DNA of 64,000 bases from Arthrobacter citreus (GTDB taxonomy: Bacteria; Actinomycetota; Actinomycetes; Actinomycetales; Micrococcaceae): contig NZ_VTFV01000005.1 in NCBI RefSeq assembly GCF_009192745.1, positions 1 through 64,000 of the forward strand, given 5' to 3'. How positions within the stretch are numbered: the stretch's first letter is position 1; every line of letters starts with the position of its first letter. Under the pieces are notes generated by a model. It did not search any database. It had not been told where the DNA came from and saw only the letters and a list, made by a program, of their open reading frames with translations. Shown here piece after piece: positions 30,638 through 39,083 of the stretch. The position numbers and the translations under genes are program-made.

Positions 30638-30883
30638 CTATTCGGCCTCTGGCCGACGCAGGCCAAGAAGGTTCTTGATCCGCTCTTCGTCTTCCGGGCC
30701 CGCGGCCGCAGCGGCTACATTGGCTTCTTCGACCGCGCGGACAACTTCGTTGCGCTGGATCTTGACTCCGCGGGGGGCATCAATTCCAATTCGGACGCCG
30801 TCACCCCGCGAATCGAGCACGGTAATGACAATGTCATCACCTATCAGGATCTGCTCTCCTGATTTCCGCGTTAGCACGAGCAT
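30638..30883 (-). CDS. csrA: Carbon storage regulator / translational repressor CsrA
   Basis: This 81-aa protein has the canonical CsrA start MLVLTRKSGEQILIGDDI and core VRIGIDAPRGVKIQRNEV, with a short alanine/acidic C-terminal extension. CsrA dimers bind GGA hairpins in mRNA leaders; in Bacillus and Campylobacter they repress flagellin until titrated by FliW. It is the last gene of the flagellar operon, 64 nt after the flhF-like gene. FliW is also encoded (61084) and the fliC leader has matching sites. The ATG is preceded by TAGAGT and 6 nt. Confidence 0.95.
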   Translation of the reverse strand: MLVLTRKSGEQILIGDDIVITVLDSRGDGVRIGIDAPRGVKIQRNEVVRAVEEANVAAAAAGPEDEERIKNLLGLRRPEAE

Positions 30884-30889
30884 TTATTC

Positions 30890-30895
30890 ACTCTA
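30890..30895 (-). promoter_or_regulatory. Possible own -10 box of csrA (leaderless)
   Basis: On the minus strand TAGAGT lies exactly 6 nt before the csrA ATG, and no Shine-Dalgarno is visible. This suggests an internal promoter giving a leaderless csrA mRNA in addition to read-through from flhF. No convincing -35 was seen. Confidence 0.4.
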
Positions 30896-30947
30896 TCGCA
30901 AGCACACCCGGCAATATTGTTTCCGCGTAGGGCAGGAACACGAAACC

Positions 30948-31901
30948 TCACAGAACCGCGGATCCGGAGGCGGCGCCGTCGAGCCAGCCAACCGGAAGTC
31001 CCAGCGCGTTTACCGTTTGCGGCGAGGCCGTTCCTTCAAGTCCTTCTACGGCTACCGCGTCAACGACTGATGCCGCACGGACCTCCCCGACCCAGGCCGC
31101 AGTGTCCTCGGCCTTTCGGCCGGCGTCCACGGCAACCCACAGCTGATCCGGGGCGAGGGCTGCAATCAGGGTGGTGTGCCTGCCGATTTCGCTGACGCCG
31201 CGTCCAATCCCGTAGGCAAGGAAAATGGGGTGTCCGGCCAGCACGCCGGCTGCCCGGGCGGTTGCGACGGCGCGGCGGTCCCCTGCGCGTCCCACCCCTG
31301 ATCCATCCACGGCTCCGGCGGCCCGCAGGGCCTGGGCGCTAAACCCGCCGGCGGCCGCCATGGACTCGCAGACCATCAGGGGGTCCTGCCCCAGCCCCAC
31401 AACGATCACCAGGTCGCCCGCACCGGCAAGCGGAGCGGGAACCTCCTGGCGCGGCACCGGGAAGCCGGCACCGGGGCTGAGGGAGAGCTGCGGGAAGGCT
31501 GCGGGGACTACGGCAGGCGCGCTTTCCGCGGGCCGTGAGGGTGCGCCGGTGTTCTGGGACAGGTCAGCCATCAGTTCGGCGAAAGCGTTCGTGCCGGTGG
31601 AGATGTCCGGCATGACCGGTTCCGACGGCTTGTACCCGCCTTCGGCTTCCTCCGCCCGGGCCAGCAATGCACCGATTCCGGCACGGCTGGGCAGATCGGC
31701 GTCGACCGGGGCAGCACGGCGTCCCCGCGGAGGGAGCTCCACGGTGACCTCGTAGTGGTGGCGGGCCAGGAACCCGCCGATGCCGCCCACGGTAACTTTC
31801 TCGGCAGCGATAATGCGTGCCCGCGGCCCGTGCTCGGCAAGGACCTTCGCTTTCAGCGCGTCAAGGGACGGACCCTCAAGCTGAAATCGTCTCGGTTCCA
31901 C
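30948..31901 (-). CDS. FlhF-like flagellar protein lacking the GTP-binding P-loop
   Basis: This 317-aa protein starts RRFQLEGPSLDALKAKVLAE followed by HGPRARIIAAEKV, matching the FlhF N-terminus. A variable acidic/proline middle (about 70-160) follows. The region where FlhF has its GxTGxGKTTT P-loop reads VVVGLGQDPLMVCESMA, with no GKT. A later QLWVAVDAGRKAEDTAAWV resembles the FlhF helical segment. It is likely a degenerate FlhF paralogue that does not bind GTP normally. The GTG start has AGGAG upstream and lies 26 nt inside flhA. The gene is shorter than typical FlhF (about 360-400). Confidence 0.7.
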   Translation of the reverse strand: MEPRRFQLEGPSLDALKAKVLAEHGPRARIIAAEKVTVGGIGGFLARHHYEVTVELPPRGRRAAPVDADLPSRAGIGALLARAEEAEGGYKPSEPVMPDISTGTNAFAELMADLSQNTGAPSRPAESAPAVVPAAFPQLSLSPGAGFPVPRQEVPAPLAGAGDLVIVVGLGQDPLMVCESMAAAGGFSAQALRAAGAVDGSGVGRAGDRRAVATARAAGVLAGHPIFLAYGIGRGVSEIGRHTTLIAALAPDQLWVAVDAGRKAEDTAAWVGEVRAASVVDAVAVEGLEGTASPQTVNALGLPVGWLDGAASGSAVL

Positions 31902-33927
31902 GGAGCACTCCTACTGTTTCAATGTTCACGTTCGCGGCCGTGGCCTCCTGGTAGGAGAGCACCGGCAGTCCGTTGGTCTGCGCCGAAACGAGCCGGCGGA
32001 TAGCCGGCCGCAGTGCGGGCGCGCACACCAGGACCGCGGTGTGGCCCGCGTTCTCCACTGTGGCCACAGTGGACTTAAGTGATCCTATGATGCTTTCGAT
32101 CCGTGCGGGGTCCAGGAGGATCTGCGTGCCCTGGTCGGAGGGACGCAGGCTCTCCAGCATGGCCTGTTCCAGGGACGGGTCGATCATGATTACCCGCAGG
32201 ACGCCGGAGTTCACGTACTGGGCTGCCAGGGCAGGGCCCAGTGCCTGCCGGGCAGCTTCGATGAGCCCTTCGGGATCCGGAGACGTCTTGGCCTTCAGCA
32301 GCAGCGATTCGTAGATGCGGGGCAGGTCATTGATGGGGATCTGCTCCGCCAGCAGGCCCTGCAGCACGCGCTGCACCTCAGCAAGGGAGAGCACGTTCGG
32401 CACCAGTTCATCCACCGCTGAAGGGCTGACCTGCTTGACGCCTTCCGTGAGTACCCGGACATCTTCCCGGGTGAGCAGCCGGGCGGCGTTGGCGGTGATG
32501 ATGGCGGACAGGTGAGTGACCAGCACGGACACCCGGTCGATGACGGTGGCCCCTGCCATCTCCGCTGCATGGCGCATCTCGGTGGGAACCCATTTTCCGG
32601 AAAGCCCGAATACCGGTTCCACGGTCGCGGTGCCGGGCAGCCCGTCCAGGAAGTCGCCCAGCGCGAGCACCTTGCCCGCCGGTGCCTCGCCGCGGCCTGC
32701 CTCGACGCCGGCAATGCGAATTACGTAGGTGGACGCGGGCAGGTCCACACTGTCCCGGGTCCGCACCGGCGGAACCACGATGCCGAGTTCCAGGGCGATC
32801 TTCCGGCGCAGGGCCCGGACGCGGGCCAGCAGGTCATCCGAGCCGCCGGTGACGATGTCCACCAGGTCCGGGGAGAGCATCACTTCGAGGGCATGGACAC
32901 GCATCTGCTCGATCAGGTCTTCGGTGGTGTCCGAGGCCGGCGCCGCGGTCAGCTGTGCAACCGGGTCTGCGGCGGCGGCTTCTTCGGCTGCCTGCCGGGC
33001 CTTGACCCGCTGGCTGGCGAAGATCAGCAGGGCGCCAATAACGATGAACGGGATCTTCGGCATGCCCGGGATCAGTGCCATCACGATCGCGGCCGCTCCT
33101 GCGATCATCAGCGCGTTCCGTGACTGGCTGAGTTCGGCAGACGCAGTGGATGCCATGTCCGACTCGGCGTTGGACCGGGTGACGATCATGCCGGTGGAAA
33201 CTGCCATGAGCAGGGCGGGGATCTGGGTGACCAGGCCGTCGCCGATGGTGAGCAGCGTGTAGGTGTCGATTGCTTCGCCGGCGGACATGCCGCGCTGGAG
33301 CATGCCGATCGCGATGCCGCCCACGACGTTGATGATGATGATGATCAGGCCGGCGATCGCATCGCCCTTCACGAACTTGGACGCACCGTCCATGGCACCG
33401 TAGAAGTCAGCCTCCGCGGAAACCTCAGCGCGGCGCTCACGGGCCTGGATGTCCGTGATCAGTCCGGCATTCAGATCGGCGTCGATTGCCATCTGCTTTC
33501 CCGGCATGGCGTCCAGGGTGAAGCGCGCACCGACTTCGGCCACACGCTCGGCGCCCTTGGTGACCACCACGAACTGGATCACCACCAGGATCAGGAAGAT
33601 CACCGCGCCGATAATCAGGGAACCGCCCACCGCCACGTGGCCAAAGGCTTCGATCACCTGGCCGGCGTACCCGTCGCCCAGCACCAGGCGGGTGGAGGCA
33701 ACGTTCAGGCCCAGCCGGAACAGGGTGGCGACCAGGAGCATGGAGGGGAATACGGAGAAGTCCAGCGGCTTCTTCACGAACATGGTGGTCAGCAGGATCA
33801 CCAGTGCCAGCAGGATGTTGATGATGATCAGCACGTCCAGCAGGCCGGCGGGCACGGGGACCACCAGCAGCAGGATAATTCCGATCACGCCCACGGGGAT
33901 GGTGAGCTTCAGGAGGTTGCGGTTCAC
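31876..33927 (-). CDS. flhA: Flagellar export gate protein FlhA
   Basis: This 683-aa protein is the main inner-membrane component of the flagellar type III export apparatus. About eight membrane helices fill the first ~310 residues, with the conserved FHIPEP-type loop region PGKQMAIDADLNAGLI. The C-terminal cytoplasmic domain (about 350-683) forms the docking ring. It overlaps flhB by 4 nt and the flhF-like gene by 26 nt. Confidence 0.96.
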   Translation of the reverse strand: MNRNLLKLTIPVGVIGIILLLVVPVPAGLLDVLIIINILLALVILLTTMFVKKPLDFSVFPSMLLVATLFRLGLNVASTRLVLGDGYAGQVIEAFGHVAVGGSLIIGAVIFLILVVIQFVVVTKGAERVAEVGARFTLDAMPGKQMAIDADLNAGLITDIQARERRAEVSAEADFYGAMDGASKFVKGDAIAGLIIIIINVVGGIAIGMLQRGMSAGEAIDTYTLLTIGDGLVTQIPALLMAVSTGMIVTRSNAESDMASTASAELSQSRNALMIAGAAAIVMALIPGMPKIPFIVIGALLIFASQRVKARQAAEEAAAADPVAQLTAAPASDTTEDLIEQMRVHALEVMLSPDLVDIVTGGSDDLLARVRALRRKIALELGIVVPPVRTRDSVDLPASTYVIRIAGVEAGRGEAPAGKVLALGDFLDGLPGTATVEPVFGLSGKWVPTEMRHAAEMAGATVIDRVSVLVTHLSAIITANAARLLTREDVRVLTEGVKQVSPSAVDELVPNVLSLAEVQRVLQGLLAEQIPINDLPRIYESLLLKAKTSPDPEGLIEAARQALGPALAAQYVNSGVLRVIMIDPSLEQAMLESLRPSDQGTQILLDPARIESIIGSLKSTVATVENAGHTAVLVCAPALRPAIRRLVSAQTNGLPVLSYQEATAANVNIETVGVLRGTETISA

Positions 33928-35057
33928 GGTGCTGCCTTACGGTGTTGTGGGGCGGGAGCGGGGACAGTAGCTGAGGGGTCGGGGGCCATGGTGTGCACCC
34001 CGGCGGAGGCGCCGCGGTTTTTCAGGGCCATGACGAAGGCCAGGACGCGGGCCACGGCGTTGTACAGTTCCACCGGAATTTCCTGGCCAATTTCACAGGC
34101 CGAGTGCAGGGCGCGGGCGAGGGGAATATCGCGCACCATGGGTACACCCTTGGCTTCGGCTTCCTCACGGATGCGGGCGGCAATATTTCCGGCACCCTTG
34201 GCCACGACCCGGGGCGCGGACTTCCCCGGTTCGTATTTAAGGGCCACGGCAACGTGGGTGGGATTCAGCAGCACGACGTCGGCGTCCCCCACTGCAGCCA
34301 TCATGCGGTTGCGGCTCATGGCCAGCTGGCGTGAACGGCGCTGGGACTTGATCAGCGGGTCGCCGTCGGTGTTCTTGTTTTCGTCCTTGACCTCTTTTTT
34401 GGTCATGCGGGTCCTTTTGCGGTTCCGGCGCATCACCATGAGGATGTCTGCTCCCGCCAGCGCGAGCCCGGCCGCAACCGCGAACTGCAGCAGGGTGGCC
34501 ACTCCCCCGCCAGCTTCGGCCAGCAGGGCGGAAATCGACATGCCGCCGGCGGTCATCAGGACGGGCATCAGGTTCTGGATGACGGCATAGAGCACCAGCC
34601 CGACGACGGCGGTCTTCAGGAGTGCCTTCACGCCGTTCCAGATCGCCTGGCCGCCGAAGACCCGTTTCATGCCCTTGACCAGGTCGAACTGTTCGTACTT
34701 GCCCTTGAACTTCTTAAAGTGGATACCGCCCTGCAGTGCCGCGGTGGCCAGGACGGCAACCACCACGACGGCGAGCAGCGGCCCCATGATGTAGACCAGT
34801 CCACCGAGGGAATCCTGGAACATCCGCAGTGCGGCCAGCGGATCGGGATTCCCGGTAATCGAATCCACCCGCATCAGCGTTTCCGCGCCTTTGTCAGCGC
34901 CCCGGCTGATGGTCGTGGGCATCATGACCGCGGCTGCGCCTACGCCTACCCAGGCGGTGAGGTCGTCGGACCGGGAAAGCTGTCCCTTGTCCCGGACCTC
35001 TTTCATCCGTTTCGGAGTGGCGGCTTCTGACCGCTCTCCTGACTCCTGGTCAGCCAT
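33924..35057 (-). CDS. flhB: Flagellar export switch protein FlhB
   Basis: This 377-aa protein begins with a polar ADQESGERSEAATPKRMKEV segment typical of FlhB, then four membrane helices and the cytoplasmic autocleavage site NPTH (VLLNPTHVAVALKYEPG). Autocleavage at NPTH switches export from rod/hook to filament substrates. The C-terminal proline/alanine tail is longer than in Bacillus. It follows fliR directly and overlaps flhA. Confidence 0.96.
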   Translation of the reverse strand: MADQESGERSEAATPKRMKEVRDKGQLSRSDDLTAWVGVGAAAVMMPTTISRGADKGAETLMRVDSITGNPDPLAALRMFQDSLGGLVYIMGPLLAVVVVAVLATAALQGGIHFKKFKGKYEQFDLVKGMKRVFGGQAIWNGVKALLKTAVVGLVLYAVIQNLMPVLMTAGGMSISALLAEAGGGVATLLQFAVAAGLALAGADILMVMRRNRKRTRMTKKEVKDENKNTDGDPLIKSQRRSRQLAMSRNRMMAAVGDADVVLLNPTHVAVALKYEPGKSAPRVVAKGAGNIAARIREEAEAKGVPMVRDIPLARALHSACEIGQEIPVELYNAVARVLAFVMALKNRGASAGVHTMAPDPSATVPAPAPQHRKAAP

Positions 35058-35816
35058 CTATCCCACCCCCGCCAGTGTCCGCACGATCTCCTGGACCAGC
35101 ACCGAAACAACACGGGGCAGGGCGAGGAATACCACCGAGATCAACGTCAGGGTCAACAGGATCTTCAGCGGGAAGCCGAGGGCGAAGGCGTTCAGTGCCG
35201 GGGCCACACGAGTGAGCAGGCCCAGCCCGGCGTCGGCCAGGAAGAGGACCACCAGCAGCGGCCCCGCGATCTGGACGGCGGCAATGAACATGTTGCTCAC
35301 GCCGGAGATCATTGCCTGCGCAGGGTCTGCGAGGTCGATCCCGCCCGCCAGCGGCAGCGCGGTGAAACTGCGGGAAAGCCCCATGATGATCAGCTGATAG
35401 CCATCCGAGGCAAAGAGCAGGGCCAGTGCAGTGATCTGGAACATCCGGGTGAACTGGGCACCGTTGACCATGGACTGCGGATCGAAGCCCTGGGCCAGGG
35501 AAAAGCCGCCAAAGAGGTCGATCAGCTGTCCGGCGGACTGCACTGCCGAGAACACCAGCAGGACCAGGAAGCCGAGGACAGCACCCACCACGAACTCAAG
35601 CACCAGCCCCGTAATGAACTCTGCGGTGCCCAGGCTGGAGTATCCCTGGGAAACCTGGGGGGCCACGGCCAGGGCCAGCCCGATGGCCAGCATGGCCTTT
35701 ACCCGGCCGGGAAAGGCGTTGTAGGAAAACGGCGGGGCGATGACCAGGAACGCCACCATCCGTACGCCCGCCAGCATCACCGCTTCCAGCCAGGCCTGGT
35801 CGATGGTGATGTTCAC
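35058..35816 (-). CDS. fliR: Flagellar export protein FliR
   Basis: This 252-aa membrane protein has about six hydrophobic segments (AGVRMVAFLVIAPPFSYNAF near the N-terminus). It is part of the FliP-FliQ-FliR export gate core. Gene order fliP-fliQ-fliR-flhB and the 1-nt spacing on both sides confirm it. Confidence 0.94.
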   Translation of the reverse strand: MNITIDQAWLEAVMLAGVRMVAFLVIAPPFSYNAFPGRVKAMLAIGLALAVAPQVSQGYSSLGTAEFITGLVLEFVVGAVLGFLVLLVFSAVQSAGQLIDLFGGFSLAQGFDPQSMVNGAQFTRMFQITALALLFASDGYQLIIMGLSRSFTALPLAGGIDLADPAQAMISGVSNMFIAAVQIAGPLLVVLFLADAGLGLLTRVAPALNAFALGFPLKILLTLTLISVVFLALPRVVSVLVQEIVRTLAGVG

Positions 35817-35817
35817 G

Positions 35818-36093
35818 TTATCCCCCGCCGAGCAGGGATGGGATCTTCTCGAACAGCTGCTGGGTGAAGGTGATCATTTCGGTGATCATCCAGTGGCCGC
35901 AGACCAGCAGGGCGATGCACACGGCGATCGCCTTGGGTACGAAGGAAAGCGTGACTTCCTGGATTTGGGTAATCGACTGCACCAGGGACACCGAGAAACC
36001 AACCACCAGTGCAGTCAGCAGCACCGGTGCCGCGAGCTTTGCCGCGACCCACAGTCCCTGGAGACCGATGTCCAGGACGGCACTGGTATCCAT
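35818..36093 (-). CDS. fliQ: Flagellar export protein FliQ
   Basis: This 91-aa protein has two membrane helices (about 15-40 and 52-75), including the conserved VGFSVSLVQSITQIQEVTLS stretch between them. It is a gate-core subunit with FliP and FliR. It overlaps the fliP stop by 1 nt. Confidence 0.94.
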   Translation of the reverse strand: MDTSAVLDIGLQGLWVAAKLAAPVLLTALVVGFSVSLVQSITQIQEVTLSFVPKAIAVCIALLVCGHWMITEMITFTQQLFEKIPSLLGGG

Positions 36094-36983
36094 CAGCCAC
36101 CACCCTGGTAGCTGTTGACCAGCGAGGTGATGATCAGTCCCCAGCCGTCCACGAGCACAAAGAGCAGGATCTTGAAGGGCAGGGAGATCATGACCGGGGG
36201 AAGCATCATCATGCCCATGGACATAAGGGCTGCTGCGACCACAAGGTCGATGATGAGGAACGGAATGAAGATGACGAAGCCGATGATGAACGCCGCCCGG
36301 AGTTCGGAGATCATGAACGCCGGAATGAGGGTGGTCAGCGGGACGCTTTCCGGGTTCTCCGGGTTGGGCTGGTTGGCTGCCCGGGTCATGAGCGCAATGT
36401 CCTCTTCGCGGGTGTGGGCCAGCATGAACTGCTGCAGCGGGCCGGAACCGGCGGACAAGGCATCGTTGAACGTGAAGTCACCGTTGAGATAGGGCTGTAC
36501 GGCCAGGGAGTTTATCTCGGTCAGCACCGGCGCCATGATGAACAGCGAGAGGAACAGCGCCAGCCCGGCCAGCACCTGGTTAGGGGGGATGGACGGAAGC
36601 GACAGGGCGTTCCGGGTCATGGCCAGCACCACGAATATCTTCGTGAAGGAAGTCATCATCAGCAGCAGTGCCGGTGCCACCGAGAGCAGGGTGATGCCGA
36701 TGAGCGTAACGACGGCGGTGGAGGGTGTTCCGTCCACGCCGTTGATGTCCACGGAGAAACCGCCGGTTTCCTCCGGGTCCCCCGGCTGCGTGGGTGCCGT
36801 TGGGTCAGCCGGTGCCGCCGGGTCGAAGGTGGTGGCATGGCCGGCTGCGGTGCCGGCGAGCATCAGGGCGAACGTTGCGGCCAGGACCAGCAGGGCGAAC
36901 AGCAGAAACCGCCGTAGCCCGGGCCTGGGAGCTGCGCCGGCGGAAACGGGCACAGCGGAAGCAAGGGATGCTGCAGCCGCCAT
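36093..36983 (-). CDS. fliP: Flagellar export protein FliP
   Basis: This 296-aa protein starts at the ATG at 36983, overlapping the fliO stop (TAATG). It has an N-terminal signal-like hydrophobic segment, a variable periplasmic stretch, then the conserved MMTSFTKIFVVLAMTRNAL and four membrane helices; FALLVLAATFALML and FIIGFVIFIPFLIIDLVV are visible. A much longer frame upstream runs through fliO in another frame and was rejected. It forms the export gate with FliQ/FliR. Confidence 0.94.
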   Translation of the reverse strand: MAAAASLASAVPVSAGAAPRPGLRRFLLFALLVLAATFALMLAGTAAGHATTFDPAAPADPTAPTQPGDPEETGGFSVDINGVDGTPSTAVVTLIGITLLSVAPALLLMMTSFTKIFVVLAMTRNALSLPSIPPNQVLAGLALFLSLFIMAPVLTEINSLAVQPYLNGDFTFNDALSAGSGPLQQFMLAHTREEDIALMTRAANQPNPENPESVPLTTLIPAFMISELRAAFIIGFVIFIPFLIIDLVVAAALMSMGMMMLPPVMISLPFKILLFVLVDGWGLIITSLVNSYQGGG

Positions 36984-37450
36984 TAGCCGGTCCGTCCGCG
37001 GCGGATGAACGCGGCGCTCTGCCGCCAGGTATCCGGGGAAAGAATGGAGCCGTTGAGCACGGAGGTTCCGCTGCCCGAAGCAGTGCGGCGCGTATCGCGG
37101 CGGCGGGGCAGGCCGCCGTCGTCCGTTCCTGCCTGGCTTCCCCCGTTGGCTGCGGCAGCATCCTGGAGGGAAGCGGCGAAGCCGGCATCGGGTGCCGGTT
37201 CTGCGTCCGAAGTGTGCAGCACGTTCACGTTGGCTTCGGTGACTCCGAGCAGGAAGCGCTGGCCGCCTGTCTCCAGGACTACGACCGAAGCCTTGGGGCT
37301 GATCGCCTGCCGGCTGATGACCCGGATGGGTGCCTCGGCCCCGGAGGAAACCCGTCCCCGGATAAGGCGGCGCTGGAGCCACCACAGGAGCCCCAGGACC
37401 ACACCGAGCGATACCAGGACCCGCAGCGCCATGACTGCGGAATCGTCCAT
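36983..37450 (-). CDS. fliO: Flagellar biosynthesis protein FliO
   Basis: This 155-aa protein has a single N-terminal membrane helix (VMALRVLVSLGVVLGLLWWL), then a small beta domain (IRVISRQAISPKASVVVLE, RFLLGVTEANVNVL) typical of FliO, which assists FliP assembly. The C-terminal ~75 residues are Ala/Gly/Arg-rich and disordered. It starts 1 nt after the fliN stop and overlaps fliP. Confidence 0.88.
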   Translation of the reverse strand: MDDSAVMALRVLVSLGVVLGLLWWLQRRLIRGRVSSGAEAPIRVISRQAISPKASVVVLETGGQRFLLGVTEANVNVLHTSDAEPAPDAGFAASLQDAAAANGGSQAGTDDGGLPRRRDTRRTASGSGTSVLNGSILSPDTWRQSAAFIRRGRTG

Positions 37451-38146
37451 TTAGCTCAGGCCCTCGGCTACGTCCAGGATCTTGGTGATGCGGACTGCGT
37501 AGTCCTGGTCCACGACGACGATCTCGCCGTGGGCGATCATCCGGCCGTTGAGCAGGATGTCAGCGGGCGCACCGGCGGAGCGGTCCAGTTCCACGACGCG
37601 GCCCGGTTCCAGGTTCAGCACGTCACGGACTGCCATGCGGGTACGGCCGATCTCCACCGTCAGTGCCATCTCCACGTTGTTGATTCGGCCCAGCTTGCCC
37701 ACTACGGACTGGGCAGCTGTGCTGCCCTGGCCGCCGGACCGCATGCGTACGGCAAACCATCCTGCGGTGCCTTCGGGGCCGCGCAGTTCAAAGACGGAAG
37801 TGTCCATGTGGCCGAAGAGAGCCGAGGCATCCTCGGTGCGTGCATCGCCGAGCACACCGGCACCCAGGGTGGCACTTGCCGCTTCCAGGGCAGGACGGAG
37901 CACGTCTGCCGTGGAGACGGCAGGAGAGTCGGACCCGGCAACGTCGGAGACGCTGGCTGCGGAGAGCAGGACTACGGCCAGGTCCGCGGAGACGGATCCG
38001 ACGAAGGAAGCCGTCACGGCCTGGGACATCTGTTCCAGCGGCAGGCCCAGCTGGGAATGCGGGGCCGGCTGCAGCGGGGCGGGGGTGGGCAGCAGTCCTA
38101 CCAGGGCTGCTGCGGCTTCGGCGTGCTGGGCCAGGGTGGTGCTCAT
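37451..38146 (-). CDS. fliN: Flagellar motor switch protein FliN (FliY-like, long form)
   Basis: This 231-aa protein ends in a SpoA/FliN domain (about 155-231: NVEMALTVEIGRTRMAVRDV, LLNGRMIAHGEIVVVDQDY). The preceding ~140 residues resemble the CheC-like N-terminal half of FliY (VSADLAVVLLSAASV, DVLRPALEAASATLGAGV). It belongs to the C-ring with FliM and FliG. The acidic phosphatase motifs of active CheC/FliY are not evident, so phosphatase activity is doubtful. Its start overlaps the fliM stop by 1 nt. Confidence 0.9.
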   Translation of the reverse strand: MSTTLAQHAEAAAALVGLLPTPAPLQPAPHSQLGLPLEQMSQAVTASFVGSVSADLAVVLLSAASVSDVAGSDSPAVSTADVLRPALEAASATLGAGVLGDARTEDASALFGHMDTSVFELRGPEGTAGWFAVRMRSGGQGSTAAQSVVGKLGRINNVEMALTVEIGRTRMAVRDVLNLEPGRVVELDRSAGAPADILLNGRMIAHGEIVVVDQDYAVRITKILDVAEGLS

Positions 38147-39081
38147 CAGATGTTCTCCTCGGTACTTACGATCACTCCGGCCAGACGGGAGCCGCTGGCC
38201 CCCACCGCGGCTTGGGCCAGCGTCTGGCCGTCGACTGTGACATTCAGGGGTCGGTGCTGCGGATGGTCAAGGTTCAGGACGTCTCCCACGGCGAGGTCAA
38301 GCACCACGCCCGGCTTCACCCAGATGGGGTTCAGCTGCAGGGACACGTCCACCGGCAGGTTGGCCAGCTGCTCGGTGACCAGCTCGGCGGGTGTGGCGTC
38401 TGACAGATTGGGCCGCACCGGGCCCAGCTGCGGCAGGATCGCTTCGGCGGGCAGGGCCACGGTAGCCGGAGCGGCGGCGTCGCCCACCACCATCTCGAAG
38501 CGGGCCACAATCATGGGCACCGTGGATCCGGCAGCCTGGGCGAACTGGGAGTTGTACTGGATGGACGACGGCGAGAGCGGCGCAGCCAGGAGGCTGCCCA
38601 GCGCGTAGTGCAGGTCCTCGAGCGCCTCATCCATGATCCGGCTCAGCAGGGCCTGTTCGATGTGGGTCAGCTTGCGTTCCGGGGCCGGCTGGTTGCCGGT
38701 TCCGCCGAGCATGTGCCGCACCCAGGACAGCGCAGCCGCCATGGGGAACTGGATCACTGCCTTCGCGGAAATGTTCGGCATGGAGAAGAGCACCATGCCG
38801 GTGTCCTCGGGGAGGGAGGCAACGTACTCGTCATACGTCATGGTCTGGACCTGCTCCGAGGTGACCTGGGAGAGAACGCGGACCTTAGCCGTCAGCTGGG
38901 TACCCCACTGGCGTCCGAAGGTATCGAATGCCATTTCAAGGACACGGGCGTGCTCGCGGGCAAGCGTAGTAGGGCGCCTGAAGTCATAGGCTTCAACCTG
39001 CCGCTGGGCTTTTGGGGGCATGCCAAGGGATATATCTTGCTGGACCGTCACGCAGGGAACTATCGACCGCAGGGACTGCAT
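38146..39081 (-). CDS. fliM: Flagellar motor switch protein FliM
   Basis: This 311-aa C-ring protein has the family entry motif VEAYDFRRPTTLAREHARVL, the central domain with GMVLFSMPNIS and LSWVRHMLGG, and a C-terminal SpoA domain (VLDLAVGDVLNLDHPQHRPL). The N-terminal CheY-binding motif (LSQxEIDALL in other bacteria) is not recognisable; only QQDISLG is seen. The start at 39081 lies 3 nt past the motB stop; an internal ATG at 39021 is an alternative. No che genes occur in the window. Confidence 0.93.
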   Translation of the reverse strand: MQSLRSIVPCVTVQQDISLGMPPKAQRQVEAYDFRRPTTLAREHARVLEMAFDTFGRQWGTQLTAKVRVLSQVTSEQVQTMTYDEYVASLPEDTGMVLFSMPNISAKAVIQFPMAAALSWVRHMLGGTGNQPAPERKLTHIEQALLSRIMDEALEDLHYALGSLLAAPLSPSSIQYNSQFAQAAGSTVPMIVARFEMVVGDAAAPATVALPAEAILPQLGPVRPNLSDATPAELVTEQLANLPVDVSLQLNPIWVKPGVVLDLAVGDVLNLDHPQHRPLNVTVDGQTLAQAAVGASGSRLAGVIVSTEENI

Positions 39082-39083
39082 GG

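Noticed and set aside
36093-37385. A 430-aa version of FliP starting at 37385
   Set aside because: The first 134 residues are the fliO gene read in another frame; the ATG at 36983 gives a normal FliP with a signal-like N-terminus.
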